Source: Candidatus Palauibacter polyketidifaciens (GTDB lineage Bacteria > Gemmatimonadota > Gemmatimonadetes > Palauibacterales > Palauibacteraceae). From it: a DNA stretch of 64,000 nucleotides. Positions within the stretch are counted from its first letter, which is position 1. Each line of letters opens with the position of its first letter. Below the pieces are notes generated by a model. The model did no database searches and was not told the DNA's origin. It saw only the letters and a list, made by a program, of their open reading frames with translations. The stretch lies in assembly GCF_947581785.1 (NCBI RefSeq), contig NZ_CANPVO010000013.1, forward strand, positions 1 to 64,000, in the 5' to 3' direction. This document shows positions 1 through 9,034 of the stretch, piece after piece. Position numbers and translations under genes: made by a program.

Positions 1-39
1 CACGTGCGGCTTCGTTCGCTCGAACTTTTCCTTCGCCAT
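1..39 (-). CDS. tuf: Elongation factor Tu, N-terminal 13 residues only (runs off left edge)
   Basis: The minus strand from position 39 reads MAKEKFERTKPHV, the conserved N-terminus of bacterial EF-Tu, the GTPase that delivers aminoacyl-tRNA to the ribosome. The P-loop lies outside the window. An AGGAG ribosome site sits about 11 nt upstream of the ATG. It follows tRNA-Thr and tRNA-Tyr on the same strand, a tRNA-tuf linkage known in many bacteria, and is presumably co-transcribed with them. The 112 nt between tRNA-Tyr and tuf hold nothing else I recognise. Confidence 0.9.
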   Translation of the reverse strand, partial: MAKEKFERTKPHV

Positions 40-151
40 CGCCCCTCGTTCTCCTCTCGGACTACGGGTTCGGCGGAGTTGCCCCGCGACGGATGCTCCT
101 CTTGCTCGCGCGCGGGCTACGCCCTTTGTTTCGTCAGTGGTCTCGTGAAGG

Positions 152-234
152 TGGTGGGGGGAGGATTCGAACCTCCGAAGGCATAAGCCAGCAGATTTAC
201 AGTCTGCCCCGTTTGGCCGCTTCGGTACCCCACC
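152..234 (-). tRNA. tRNA-Tyr (anticodon GTA)
   Basis: On the minus strand the acceptor arms GGTGGGG and CCCCACC pair. The anticodon loop is CTGTAAA with anticodon GTA. The T arm is GGAGG-TTCGAAT-CCTCC, and a long variable arm is present, as expected of class II tRNA-Tyr. The discriminator base is A. The 3' CCA is not encoded and must be added by the CCA-adding enzyme. Eighty-four nt separate it from tRNA-Thr. Confidence 0.97.
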
Positions 235-318
235 GCCGGTACCTGGCGCCCGATCGACGCCCGATCGATGAATTCCAGGGTTCGCCGCTTCGGGGCGGCT
301 GTTCGTCCGACTCGACCG

Positions 319-391
319 AGCTGGCGGTGGGGCTCGAACCCACAACCTCCGGATTACAAATCCGACGCTCTACCGGTTGAGCTACGCCAGC
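319..391 (-). tRNA. tRNA-Thr (anticodon TGT)
   Basis: On the minus strand the acceptor arms GCTGGCG and CGCCAGC pair. The D arm contains GTAGCTCAACCGGTAGAGC, the anticodon loop is TTTGTAA with anticodon TGT, and the T arm is GTGGG-TTCGAGC-CCCAC. Length is 73 nt with discriminator T. The CCA end is not encoded. It is the first gene of the tRNA-Thr/tRNA-Tyr/tuf unit. Confidence 0.97.
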
Positions 392-415
392 GACCCTTCC
401 GCACAACAGTCTTCT

Positions 416-445
416 AACATAGGGGTACGCATGGCCAATCGTCAA
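416..445 (-). promoter_or_regulatory. Predicted sigma-70 promoter of the tRNA-Thr/tRNA-Tyr/tuf unit
   Basis: Minus strand: -35 TTGACG at 445-440, 18-nt spacer, -10 TATGTT at 421-416. The predicted start near 409 lies about 18 nt before the 5' end of tRNA-Thr. It sits just downstream of the cysS stop, so the translation-factor unit has its own promoter. Confidence 0.75.
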
Positions 446-493
446 GGTGTTTTCGGGCACCCGATTCGGCCGTCATTCGAGGGCGCCGTCGCC

Positions 494-1969
494 TCATCTC
501 GCGGCCCGGAGCGGACGCGGCACCTGGATCGTGCGACCCCCCACTCGAAGGCGAGTGAACTCCGCCAGATCCTCCACGATCACGCCCCGGGCCTCGAGTT
601 CGGCGCGAATCGCGTCGGCGCGCGCGAAGTCCCGGTTCGTCCGGGCGCGTTCGCGTTCCCCGACGCGGGCCGTGGCCCATGCGACGAGTTCGTCGTCGCC
701 ACCGGATGACTCGCGGTCCCGCACGGCGAGTACTCCGAAGACGCGATCGAATTCGTCGATCATGGCAAGGGCGGCCTCCACGCCCGACGGGGTTCGGGGA
801 TGTGCGCGGTCGAGCAGGTGATTCGCTCCCCGGACGAGTCCGAACACTGCGGAGAGCGCTTCACTCACGTTCAGGTCGTCGTCCATCGCCGCTTCGAACC
901 CGGCACGCGCTCGCGCCGCGGCCTCTCCCAGATCGGCCGAGGCATCGGTCTCCGCGTCGCCGGCCCCGCGCAGGCGGTTCCTGAACTCGTACAGGCGGCT
1001 CACGGCCTTCGCCGCGGCCTCCAGGCCGTCGAAGGTGAAGTTCAGCTGGGCCCGATGGTGTCCGCTGAGCAGCAGATACCGGATCGCCGAGGGCGCATGT
1101 CCGCGTTCGACGAGTTCCGGGATCGTAAAGCAGTTGCCGAGCGATTTCGACATCTTCCGGCCCTCGACCAGAAGGTGTTCGGCATGGAGCCAGAACTCCG
1201 AGAACGTCTTCCCCGTCACCCCTTCCGACTGTGCGATCTCGTTGGTGTGATGCGGGAAGAGGTTGTCGATGCCTCCGGTGTGGATGTCGAGCGTTTCGCC
1301 CAGGTGGTGCATCGCCATCGCCGAGCACTCGAGGTGCCAGCCCGGCCGGCCCGGTCCCCACGGAGAATCCCATACCGCCACCGCCCCGTCGGCGCCGGGG
1401 TCGCCGCCCTTCCAGAGGACGAAGTCTCGCGGGTCATCCTTGTCGTACTCCTCATCCCCCGCGGCCCTGCCGGCGGCCGCGAGTCCCGCGCAGTCGATCC
1501 CAGCCAGCCGCCCGTATTCAGGCGCACGCCCGATCGCGAAGTACACGGAACCCTCGCTCTCGTAGGTGAGTCCCCGCTCGGAGAGCGCTTCGATCAGCCG
1601 GATCATCCCCTCGACGAAGCGGGTCGCCCGTGGCCGGTGTTCCGGTTCCTCGAGTCCGAGCGTCTCCCAGTCCTCGAGGAACATCTCGATCACGGGATCG
1701 GTGACCTCGGCCAGCGGCACGCCCCGGGCAGAGGCCGCCGCAATCGTCCGATCATCGACATCCGTGAGGTTCATGACCTGGCAGACCTCGTATCCCTTGA
1801 ACCGGAGGTAGCGGCGGAGCAGGTCTTCCCACGTAAAGGCGCGGAAGTTCCCGATATGCGCGCGATCGTACACCGTGGGCCCGCAGGTGTACATCCGCAC
1901 CCGGCCCGGTTCGAGGGACTTGAACGGGCGGAGCCGCCTCGTAAGGGAGTCGTAGAGCCGGAGACTCAT
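494..1969 (-). CDS. cysS: Cysteinyl-tRNA synthetase
   Basis: Class I aminoacyl-tRNA synthetase that charges tRNA-Cys in the cytoplasm. The 491-residue product starts MSLRLYDSL. It has the CGPTVYDRAHIGN block at about residues 29-41, containing the zinc-ligand Cys29 and the HIGN signature, and a KMSKS loop in EGRKMSKSLGN. The C-terminal DALR-type anticodon region follows. The length is normal for CysS. The ATG overlaps the stop of the preceding gene by 4 nt (ATGA), which fixes the start; longer in-frame extensions read through that gene and look non-coding. It is the last protein gene of a DUF1232-unknown-cysS unit. Confidence 0.96.
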   Translation of the reverse strand: MSLRLYDSLTRRLRPFKSLEPGRVRMYTCGPTVYDRAHIGNFRAFTWEDLLRRYLRFKGYEVCQVMNLTDVDDRTIAAASARGVPLAEVTDPVIEMFLEDWETLGLEEPEHRPRATRFVEGMIRLIEALSERGLTYESEGSVYFAIGRAPEYGRLAGIDCAGLAAAGRAAGDEEYDKDDPRDFVLWKGGDPGADGAVAVWDSPWGPGRPGWHLECSAMAMHHLGETLDIHTGGIDNLFPHHTNEIAQSEGVTGKTFSEFWLHAEHLLVEGRKMSKSLGNCFTIPELVERGHAPSAIRYLLLSGHHRAQLNFTFDGLEAAAKAVSRLYEFRNRLRGAGDAETDASADLGEAAARARAGFEAAMDDDLNVSEALSAVFGLVRGANHLLDRAHPRTPSGVEAALAMIDEFDRVFGVLAVRDRESSGGDDELVAWATARVGERERARTNRDFARADAIRAELEARGVIVEDLAEFTRLRVGGRTIQVPRPLRAAR

Positions 1970-2589
1970 CGCCCGCCCGGAGGAAGGTAGCGTTCCGTTC
2001 GCCAGGCGCGGTAGGCGGCGACCTCCTCCGCGCGGCGTTCGCGGGAGACCTGCAGGCAACCACCCAGCTGGCGATCCGACCGGTCGAGGATGAGTCCCGC
2101 GAGGACGCCGGCCTCGCGCGCGAAGGCGAGTTCGTCGAGCGGCTCGTACGCGGGCCCGCCGAAGAGGAGTCGCGCCGCGACCCACCCGTCGATGAACCCG
2201 TCGACCGCCTCGACTTCCCGTGAGAAGAGCTCCTCGCAGGCCACGTCGGGATCCTGACGCACGGCGTGCATTCGCAGGACCGCGTAGCTCTCGTACGCCC
2301 GGCCGGCCTCCCTCAGATTCCCCGGCATCACGAGCGCAGCGCTCGAATCCGTCACGACTTCGACCGCGTTCCATGGCCATGCATCCCGCGCCTCGGATTC
2401 GTCCAGCTCCCGCCCGAACGACCGGTAGTAGAGCACGAGAGGGTCCTCCACGAGATCGGTCATGAGGGAGTCGGAACGATCCCGGAAGCCGAGGAGGAGG
2501 TCGGCCTCGAACTCCACGACGCCGCCGGAAGGGGCCGTCAGGCGATACTGGGCGTCCAGCGACCCCGCGCCGACTAGTCCGGCGAGCAC
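1966..2589 (-). CDS. Hypothetical secreted protein
   Basis: I do not recognise this family. The N-terminus has a hydrophobic stretch (TAALAVLAGLVGAGSLDAQ) ending in a plausible signal-peptidase site at A-Q. The rest is soluble and acidic, about 185 residues. The start is uncertain. The first usual start codon after the DUF1232 stop is the GTG at 2589, which would trim the signal peptide's basic n-region. An unusual ATC start at 2619 or 2607 would give RPR before the hydrophobic core. It couples to cysS by a 4-nt overlap. Confidence 0.65.
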   Translation of the reverse strand: MLAGLVGAGSLDAQYRLTAPSGGVVEFEADLLLGFRDRSDSLMTDLVEDPLVLYYRSFGRELDESEARDAWPWNAVEVVTDSSAALVMPGNLREAGRAYESYAVLRMHAVRQDPDVACEELFSREVEAVDGFIDGWVAARLLFGGPAYEPLDELAFAREAGVLAGLILDRSDRQLGGCLQVSRERRAEEVAAYRAWRTERYLPPGGR

Positions 2590-2626
2590 GGCCAGCGCCG
2601 CCGTGATCCGCGGTCGGATGCCCGCG

Positions 2627-3100
2627 CTACCCGCCGGCCGCGGTGAGGACGAGCTGGGGGCGTTCCGCTTCGGGATCCGACCGCCGATCGAGGAGCCCCG
2701 CGAATTCGAGGACGTCATCGCCGGCCCCACCGAGCAGCTCCCGCTCGCGGGCGAGCAGGTTGTTCGAGACCTCGAGCGCCGATCGCTCGCCGGTCCAGTG
2801 CTCCTCCACCACATCCCAGCCAAGCTCCTCTCCGATCCGGTGCGTCACATACGCACAGCAGAAAACATCATCCAGAAAACCGTACGGCCCGACCTCATCC
2901 TCCGGGATCACATCATCCGGACTCACGAGGTAGGCGATCGCTGCATCCACCAGAATCCGCTGCTGCCGGGTCAGGCGCGGGTCCTTCATGAGGGTGAACA
3001 TCAACAAACCGTAGACGGGCGCGAGGATGACGACGTCACGCAACGTGCCGGCGTATCGTGCGACCTGATCCTTCATCCCCTGGAGGTAGGCGCTTGGCAT
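2627..3100 (-). CDS. DUF1232 (YkvA-like) protein
   Basis: A 157-residue protein. The central segment resembles the DUF1232 domain: PVYGLLMFTLMKDPRLTRQQ, then ILVDAAIAYLVSPDDVIPED with the typical AY-x-x-SP-x-DxIPD-like motif. These are small membrane-associated proteins of unknown role. The C-terminal 50 residues are charged and probably cytosolic. The ATG at 3100 has a purine-rich GGAAGGGG directly upstream, with very short spacing. A second ATG at 3076 (MKDQVARY) is an alternative start. It is the first gene of the unit leading to cysS, behind a clear promoter. Confidence 0.75.
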   Translation of the reverse strand: MPSAYLQGMKDQVARYAGTLRDVVILAPVYGLLMFTLMKDPRLTRQQRILVDAAIAYLVSPDDVIPEDEVGPYGFLDDVFCCAYVTHRIGEELGWDVVEEHWTGERSALEVSNNLLARERELLGGAGDDVLEFAGLLDRRSDPEAERPQLVLTAAGG

Positions 3101-3184
3101 CCCCTTCCAATCCCGATCCCGGTGGAACGCGCAACCGGGCGGCCAGCCTGATGGGTACGGCCCGGCGGCGGCCGCGACGCCCCA

Positions 3185-3213
3185 AACATACCACCGGCCC
3201 TTTCGCGCTGTAA
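3185..3213 (-). promoter_or_regulatory. Predicted promoter of the DUF1232-unknown-cysS unit
   Basis: Minus strand: -35 TTACAG at 3213-3208, 17-nt spacer, -10 TATGTT at 3190-3185. The -10 is the same hexamer as in the tRNA-Thr promoter. It lies in the 187-nt gap after glmS and gives a leader of roughly 75 nt before the DUF1232 gene. Confidence 0.65.
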
Positions 3214-3287
3214 CCCCTTCACTCCGCTGGAAGCCCGCCGCAAAATGTCACGGGCTGCCGGGTGGCGGGGTGGCGGCGTCCGAAGGA

Positions 3288-5144
3288 CTACTCGACCGTC
3301 ACGGTCTTCGCGAGGTTCCGCGGGCGATCCACGTCGCAACCCCGAAGGACCGCGATGTGGTAGGCGAGAAGCTGCAACGGAACGACGTTGACGATCGGTT
3401 GCAGGAGGGGCAGCGTCGCGGGCACCGGGATGAGGTGATCCACCTTTCGGGCGAGATCGTCGTCCCGGCGGGTCACGAGCGCGATCACGCGGCCGCCGCG
3501 CGCCTTCACCTCCTCGATGTTCACGAGCACCTTCGAGTAGACGGCACTGCGCGGAGCCATGAAGACGACGGGCATGTCCTCGTCGATGAGCGCGATCGGG
3601 CCGTGCTTCATCTCGGCCGCCGGATATCCTTCGGCGTGGATGTAGGAGATCTCCTTCAGCTTGAGCGCCCCCTCGAGGGCGATCGGGAAGTTCGGGCCCC
3701 GCCCCAGATAGAGGAAGTTGCGCGCGGGCGCGAACTCCTCCGCCACCCGCCGGATGTGGTCCTCCGTTGCCAGCACCTCTTCGATGAGGGCGGGAAGCCC
3801 GTCGAGCGCGAGCACGAAGCCGCGGCCCTCCTCGCGGGTCATCCCGCGCCGCCTCGCGAGCATGAGGCCGAGGAGCGCGAGAGACACGACCTGCGCCACG
3901 AAGGCCTTCGTGGACGCGACGCCGATCTCCGGACCGGCGTGCGTGTAGATTCCGGCGCGCGTCTCCCGCGCGATCGTCGATCCCACGACGTTGACGATGC
4001 CGAACGTGGGGGCCCCGAGCCGTCCGGCTTCGCGCACGGCCGCGAGCGTGTCTGCGGTCTCCCCGGACTGGGAGATGCCGCCCACCAGGGTCCCCGGAGC
4101 GATGATCGGGTTCCGGTATCGGAACTCGGAGGCGTACTCCACTTCGACCGGAAGGCGCGCGAGTGCCTCGATCAGGTACTCCCCGACAAGCGCCGCGTGC
4201 CAACTCGTCCCGCACCCGGTGAGGATGATGCGCTCGGCACCGTCGATGTCCGGGCGGAATTCGTCGAGCCCGCCCAGCCGAGCCGTGCCTTCCTCCGCCA
4301 GCAGCCGGCCCCGCATCGCATCGCGCACGGTGTACGGCTGTTCGTGAATCTCGCGGAGCATGAAGTGCGGGTATCCCGCCTTTTCGATCCTCTCGAGGTC
4401 CCAGTCGACGCGGCTGATTTCCTTCGGGACGGGCTCCCAGCCGACGCGGCCGCGGTTTCTCCCGAGATCGACGGTTCGGTGCCCTGAAGAGGTGAGGACG
4501 GCCATCTCGTCGTCCTCCAGATACACGATGTCGCGGGTGTGTTCGAGAACCGCCGCCACGTCCGAGGCCACCCAGGTCGCTTCTTCGTCCTGCTCCCCGA
4601 TCCCGAGCAGCAGAGGGGCGCCGCGGCGCGCGACGACGATCCGCCCCGGGTCATGCACGCTCATGACGGCAAGCCCCAGCGTGCCCTCCACCTGGGTCAG
4701 CGAGGCGGCGACGGCGCGCTCGAGGTTCCCCTGGAACGCTTCCTCGATCAGGTGCGCGACGACCTCGGAGTCGGTCTCCGACGTGAAGCGGTGGCCGAGT
4801 TCGGTGAGCTTCGTTCGGAGTGCGTCGCAGTTCTCGATCACGCCGTTGTGGACCAGCGCGACCTCGCCCCGGCTGCCCGTCAGCGGGTGGGCATTGGCGT
4901 GAGTGGGCGCACCGTGCGTCGCCCAGCGGGTGTGAGCGATTCCGGCCTTTCCGGAGAGCTGGACCCCGGCGAGCCGGTCCGCCAGGTCGTCGACGCGGCC
5001 CGCGCACTTGTGGAGATCGAGCCGGGAACCGGTGTGGACGGCGAGGCCCGCCGAGTCGTACCCGCGATACTCGAGGCGGCGGAGCCCGTTCAAGAGAAGA
5101 GGGACCGCCTCCGCTGACCCGACGTAACCGACGATTCCGCACAT
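3288..5144 (-). CDS. glmS: Glutamine-fructose-6-phosphate aminotransferase (isomerizing)
   Basis: Converts fructose-6-phosphate and glutamine to glucosamine-6-phosphate, the entry step to UDP-GlcNAc for peptidoglycan. The 618-residue product starts MCGIVGYVG, so Cys2 becomes the N-terminal nucleophile of the glutaminase domain after Met removal. RRLEYRGYDSAG and the HTRWATHG block follow. Two SIS sugar-isomerase domains carry ILTGCGTSWHA and SQSGETADT, and the C-terminus ends DRPRNLAKTVTVE, as the family does. The ATG lies 7 nt after the glmM stop. No glmS ribozyme is visible, as expected outside Firmicutes. Confidence 0.97.
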   Translation of the reverse strand: MCGIVGYVGSAEAVPLLLNGLRRLEYRGYDSAGLAVHTGSRLDLHKCAGRVDDLADRLAGVQLSGKAGIAHTRWATHGAPTHANAHPLTGSRGEVALVHNGVIENCDALRTKLTELGHRFTSETDSEVVAHLIEEAFQGNLERAVAASLTQVEGTLGLAVMSVHDPGRIVVARRGAPLLLGIGEQDEEATWVASDVAAVLEHTRDIVYLEDDEMAVLTSSGHRTVDLGRNRGRVGWEPVPKEISRVDWDLERIEKAGYPHFMLREIHEQPYTVRDAMRGRLLAEEGTARLGGLDEFRPDIDGAERIILTGCGTSWHAALVGEYLIEALARLPVEVEYASEFRYRNPIIAPGTLVGGISQSGETADTLAAVREAGRLGAPTFGIVNVVGSTIARETRAGIYTHAGPEIGVASTKAFVAQVVSLALLGLMLARRRGMTREEGRGFVLALDGLPALIEEVLATEDHIRRVAEEFAPARNFLYLGRGPNFPIALEGALKLKEISYIHAEGYPAAEMKHGPIALIDEDMPVVFMAPRSAVYSKVLVNIEEVKARGGRVIALVTRRDDDLARKVDHLIPVPATLPLLQPIVNVVPLQLLAYHIAVLRGCDVDRPRNLAKTVTVE

Positions 5145-5151
5145 CCGCCGT

Positions 5152-6528
5152 TCAGGCCTCGCGCCGCACGAGGGCTTCGATCCAGTCCGCGCGCTCGTCC
5201 GCCAGTTCCTCGCGCGGCGCCTCCGCCATGACGCGGAAGATCGGCTCGGTCCCGGACGGTCTGGCGTGGATCCACGACCCATCCGACCACTCGAGCCGGA
5301 TTCCGTCCTGCCGGTCCACCTCCGCTCCGGACGGGGCCGCGGCCGCGATTGCGGCCAGCGCCTTCTCCACACCCAGTCCTTCCCGGGGGATCGTTCGCTT
5401 CACGATTCGGTACGAGGCCCGCTCGTCGACCAGCGCGCCGAGCGTGGAACGGCTCTCCGCGAGAAACTGCAGGATGAGGGCGGCGGCCAGCGGGGCGTCC
5501 CGCGTGAGGTGCAGCCTTCCGTAGATCACGCCGCCGTTTCCCTCTCCCCCGATCGAGCTCCCCGCCTCGAGCATGCGGGAGACGACGTTGGCCTCCGCCA
5601 CCGGTGTGCGGAGCAACGGCACGCCTACGCGATCCGCGGCGTCCTGAATCAGGCGGCTGGCGGAGAGGTTCGTCACGACGGGCGCCGGCTCGCGCGCCGC
5701 CACGAGTTCGACGGCCAGCGCGAGGGTCCAGTCCTCACCCACTGGACGCCCCCTCTCGTCCACCAGGGCGAGGCGGTCGACATCGGGGTCCACGGCGAAG
5801 CCGACGTCCGCGCCGACTTCCGTTACGCGTTCGGAGAGCTTTCCGAGGTTTTCCACCAGAGGCTCGGGGGGCCGAGGGAAACGGCCATCGGGTTCGAGAT
5901 CGAGGCCGCTCACCCGGCAGCCGAGGCTCTCGAGCAGCGGTAGCATGATCGGCCCCCCGGCGCCGCGCACGCAGTCGAGTGCGACGTGGAACGCGTTCGA
6001 CGCGATGCGTTCGGGGTCGATGATCGGCAGCGACAGAATCCGCTCGATGTGGGCGCGGCCGGCGCCTTCCCGCGCGTGTCTCTCTCCCGTGCGCGCAGAC
6101 CCGACGTACTCGATCTCTCCCTCGAACCTTCGCTGGACGTCCCGTCCGGCGTCCGGCGAGAGAAACCGCCCCTCGCGCGCCACCAGCTTGAGTCCGTTCC
6201 AGGGCGCGGGGTTGTGGGAGGCCGTAACGAGAAGTCCGCCGATCGCGGCCTCGTCCTCCTCCACGGCGAGGAGACCCGTGGGCGTCGCCACCATCCCGAG
6301 GTCGCAGACGTCCAGCCCGACAGCCCGGACCCCCGCGGACACGGCGTCGAGCAGCACGGGCCCGGAGACGCGGCTGTCACGGCCGACCACGATGTGCCCC
6401 CCGCCCGGGGCTCCGGCGGCGATGTGGCTGGCGAAGGCGGCGCCGTAGCGGGCCGCGATGTCGGGCGTGAGCCCTTCTCCGACGATGCCGCGGATGCCTG
6501 AAGCAGAAACGATGAGTGACGTTGACAC
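5152..6528 (-). CDS. glmM: Phosphoglucosamine mutase (alpha-D-phosphohexomutase family)
   Basis: Isomerises glucosamine-6-phosphate to glucosamine-1-phosphate. The 458-residue product has the phosphoserine loop TASHNP with catalytic Ser104, the metal loop DPDVDR, a sugar loop GGEGNGG and the phosphate-binding RPSGTEP near the C-terminus. The sugar loop is not the GEQSGH of classical GlmM, so phosphomannomutase/phosphoglucomutase activity is possible. Adjacency to glmS argues for GlmM. I chose the GTG at 6528 because GGTGGAG lies 6 nt upstream; a TTG at 6543 would put that site inside the gene. Confidence 0.88.
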   Translation of the reverse strand: MSTSLIVSASGIRGIVGEGLTPDIAARYGAAFASHIAAGAPGGGHIVVGRDSRVSGPVLLDAVSAGVRAVGLDVCDLGMVATPTGLLAVEEDEAAIGGLLVTASHNPAPWNGLKLVAREGRFLSPDAGRDVQRRFEGEIEYVGSARTGERHAREGAGRAHIERILSLPIIDPERIASNAFHVALDCVRGAGGPIMLPLLESLGCRVSGLDLEPDGRFPRPPEPLVENLGKLSERVTEVGADVGFAVDPDVDRLALVDERGRPVGEDWTLALAVELVAAREPAPVVTNLSASRLIQDAADRVGVPLLRTPVAEANVVSRMLEAGSSIGGEGNGGVIYGRLHLTRDAPLAAALILQFLAESRSTLGALVDERASYRIVKRTIPREGLGVEKALAAIAAAAPSGAEVDRQDGIRLEWSDGSWIHARPSGTEPIFRVMAEAPREELADERADWIEALVRREA

Positions 6529-6701
6529 GCTGTTCTCCACCAACGGTGAGATGGACGCGGGATGTTAATGGTTGGTCGCCCGCGCGGCTTGCGGCGACGG
6601 CTCCGGTCGCCCTCCCCGCACGGCGGGAATACCTTGCGCACTCGACCCGCGATGCGTCGTGCCACGCGTCGTCTGCCTCTACCCGAGCCGGAGATGAAGA
6701 C

Positions 6702-7862
6702 GTGGACCCAGCCGCCCGACGGTTCGGCACCCGGGCCATCCACGCCGGGCAGCGCCCCGACCCCACGACCGGGGCGATCATGACGCCGATCTTCCAGACA
6801 TCGACCTACGTGCAGGACGCCGTCGGCTCGCCGCGCGAGGGTTACGACTACGCGCGGGTCAGGAACCCCACGCGCGAAGCCCTGCAGGCGAACCTGGCCG
6901 CCCTCGAGAACGGGCGGTACGGCGCGGCGTTCTCCTCGGGCCTCGCCGCGACGGAGGCCATCGTCAAGACGGTGCTCAACGCGGGCGACCACCTCATCTG
7001 CGGCGCGGACGTCTACGGGGGCGTCGATCGCATGCTGCGACACGTGTGGGAGCGGTTCGGCGTCGACTTCGATTTCGTGAACACGGGAGATCTCGATCAG
7101 GTTCGCGCCGCGATCCGCCCGGAGACGCGCCTCGTCCACGTGGAAACGCCGAGCAACCCGACGATGACGATTACGGATATCGCGGCGTGCGCCGCAATCG
7201 CCCACGAGGCGGGGGCCGTTTTGTCCGTCGACAACACGTTTGCGACCCCTTTTCTCCAGCGCCCGCTGGACGATGGCGCGGACGTCGTGATGCACTCGAC
7301 GACGAAGTTCCTCAACGGACACAGCGACATGATCGGTGGCGCGCTGGTCACGAACTCCGGGGAACTCGCCGAAGGGTTCAGCTTTCAACAGAAGACGAGC
7401 GGGGCCATCCCCGGCCCCTTCGACTGCTGGCTCGTCCTCCGCGGCACGAAAACGCTCCACCTGCGCATGCCGGCCCACTGCCGGAACGCACAACGGGTCG
7501 TCGATGTCCTCCAGGGGCACGACGAAGTCGAATCCGTCCTTTATCCCGGCCTCGAGAACCACCCGCAGCACGCCTTGGCCGGGCGTCAGATGCGCGACTT
7601 CGGCTCCATGGTCAGCTTCGATCTATGTACGGAGGAACGGGCCAACCGCTTCGCCGGACTCACGCAGGTGTTCCAGCTGGCCGAGAGTCTCGGCGGGGTC
7701 GAAAGCCTGGTATGCGTTCCCTTTTCGATGACCCACGCCTCGGTCCCCGACGACAAGAAGCGGGAGATCGGACTGGGCCCGGGACTCGTCCGGCTGTCGG
7801 TGGGCGTGGAGGACGGCGACGATCTGGCGGAGGACGTCGAGCAGGCCCTCGCCCGTCTCTGA
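6702..7862 (+). CDS. Trans-sulfuration PLP enzyme (cystathionine gamma-synthase/gamma-lyase family)
   Basis: Fold-type I PLP enzyme of 386 residues acting on cystathionine or homoserine esters in methionine/cysteine metabolism. It has the family's YxYxRxxNPT block (YDYARVRNPT), the substrate/cofactor segment SSGLAAT, VDNTFATPFLQRPL and the Schiff-base lysine K202 in STTKFLNGHSD. The C-terminal segment ends in RLSVGVED. The sequence does not decide between MetB, MetC-like lyase and MccB, so no symbol is given. The GTG at 6702 is preceded by GGAG and gives the usual family length. Transcribed divergently from glmM across about 170 nt. Confidence 0.9.
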   Translation: MDPAARRFGTRAIHAGQRPDPTTGAIMTPIFQTSTYVQDAVGSPREGYDYARVRNPTREALQANLAALENGRYGAAFSSGLAATEAIVKTVLNAGDHLICGADVYGGVDRMLRHVWERFGVDFDFVNTGDLDQVRAAIRPETRLVHVETPSNPTMTITDIAACAAIAHEAGAVLSVDNTFATPFLQRPLDDGADVVMHSTTKFLNGHSDMIGGALVTNSGELAEGFSFQQKTSGAIPGPFDCWLVLRGTKTLHLRMPAHCRNAQRVVDVLQGHDEVESVLYPGLENHPQHALAGRQMRDFGSMVSFDLCTEERANRFAGLTQVFQLAESLGGVESLVCVPFSMTHASVPDDKKREIGLGPGLVRLSVGVEDGDDLAEDVEQALARL

Positions 7863-7992
7863 GCGGCGGGTGCGGCAGTCCCGGCAGTTGAAACAGGGAA
7901 TGGGGGCCGGACGTAGGACCGGGAGCGCGGAAGCCGGCCCCGCGACTCGGCCGGCTCACATTAGCGCGATTTGACGCGCAGGGGGGTGATTG

Positions 7993-8982
7993 ATGGCAGC
8001 AGGTGACGAACACCAGAGGCGGATCCTCACACAGATCGCCGCGGTCTCGTGGGAACACCCGGCGGACCGGGCGGCGCTGAATACGCTCCGCAGGATTCCG
8101 GGGTTCGACCTCGCCCTGCGAAAGATCCTCGCGCTGTTCGGAGAGCGTGCGCTCCGGCTCGCCTTCAAGGCGAACGCGGTACGGACGTCGGAGACGCAAT
8201 ACGCCTGGGTTCACGCGCGTCTCGCCCGCGTCTGTGAAGTGCTCGACGTGCAGAAGCCGCCGGAGTGCTACGTCTCGCAGACGCCGATCGTGAACGCCGG
8301 GGCCGTCGGTTTCGGCGAGCCGTTCATCGTCCTCAACTCTTCGATGCTGGAGATTCTCTCCGAGGACGAGGTCGAGAGCGTGCTCGGCCACGAAGTCGGA
8401 CACATTCTGTCCGGCCACGTGCTCTACAGGACGCTCCTGATCCTGATCCTCAACCTCGTGATCCTCCGATACACCCTCGCGGGGCTGGCGTTGCGGCCGA
8501 TCCTCATGGCCCTGATGGAATGGTACCGGAAGAGCGAACTCTCGTCGGACCGCGCCGGGCTCCTCGCGGTGCAGAATCCGCGGGTCGCGATGTCCGCGCT
8601 GATGCAGCTTGCGGGCGGCGGGCGCGGCGTCTCCCTGGACCTCGATGAGTTCATCGCGCAGTCGGACGAGTACCGGGCCGGCGGCGACCTCCTTGACGCC
8701 GTTTACAAGGTGCTCAACGTGCTCGGCCAGACCCATCCGTTCGCGGTGATCCGCGTGGCCGAACTGCGCGACTGGATCGAGAGCGGCGAGTACGACCGCA
8801 TTCTCGCGGGCGAGTACCAGCACCGGGACGAGAACGACGACCGCCCGTATCGCGAGGATCTCCGCGAGGCGGCGAAGGGCTATCAGGACGGCGCTCGCGA
8901 ACTCTTCGACGAGGTCGACGCCGCGGTGGATCGATTGCGGGACCGGCTGACCGGCGCCTTCAGGGGACGCGCGGACGACTAG
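7993..8982 (+). CDS. M48-family membrane metalloprotease (HtpX/Ste24-like)
   Basis: A 329-residue zinc protease. H133-E134-V-G-H137 is the HExxH zinc site, followed by a hydrophobic stretch at about 145-172 (TLLILILNLVILRYTLAG) and ELSSDRAGLLA, the downstream ExxxD glutamate region. Known members degrade misfolded or unprocessed membrane proteins. The ATG is preceded by GGGGGGTGATTG, an extended match to the anti-Shine-Dalgarno pairing region. The C-terminal 90 residues are charged and helical. Only one strong hydrophobic region is evident, so the topology is uncertain. Confidence 0.85.
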   Translation: MAAGDEHQRRILTQIAAVSWEHPADRAALNTLRRIPGFDLALRKILALFGERALRLAFKANAVRTSETQYAWVHARLARVCEVLDVQKPPECYVSQTPIVNAGAVGFGEPFIVLNSSMLEILSEDEVESVLGHEVGHILSGHVLYRTLLILILNLVILRYTLAGLALRPILMALMEWYRKSELSSDRAGLLAVQNPRVAMSALMQLAGGGRGVSLDLDEFIAQSDEYRAGGDLLDAVYKVLNVLGQTHPFAVIRVAELRDWIESGEYDRILAGEYQHRDENDDRPYREDLREAAKGYQDGARELFDEVDAAVDRLRDRLTGAFRGRADD

Positions 8983-9034
8983 CGCCCCGCAAGCAGCCGT
9001 TGCCCGGCGGGGACGGGCACGTCATCCTGCCGCC

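Noticed and set aside
3270-4487. Long open frame on the plus strand opposite glmS (about 400 codons)
   Set aside because: High GC leaves antisense frames open. The translation is rich in R, A, G, D, H with no domain, and glmS on the other strand is unambiguous.
6522-6527. TTGACA hexamer as -35 for the trans-sulfuration enzyme gene
   Set aside because: It lies inside the start of glmM and no -10 element occurs 16-18 nt downstream.
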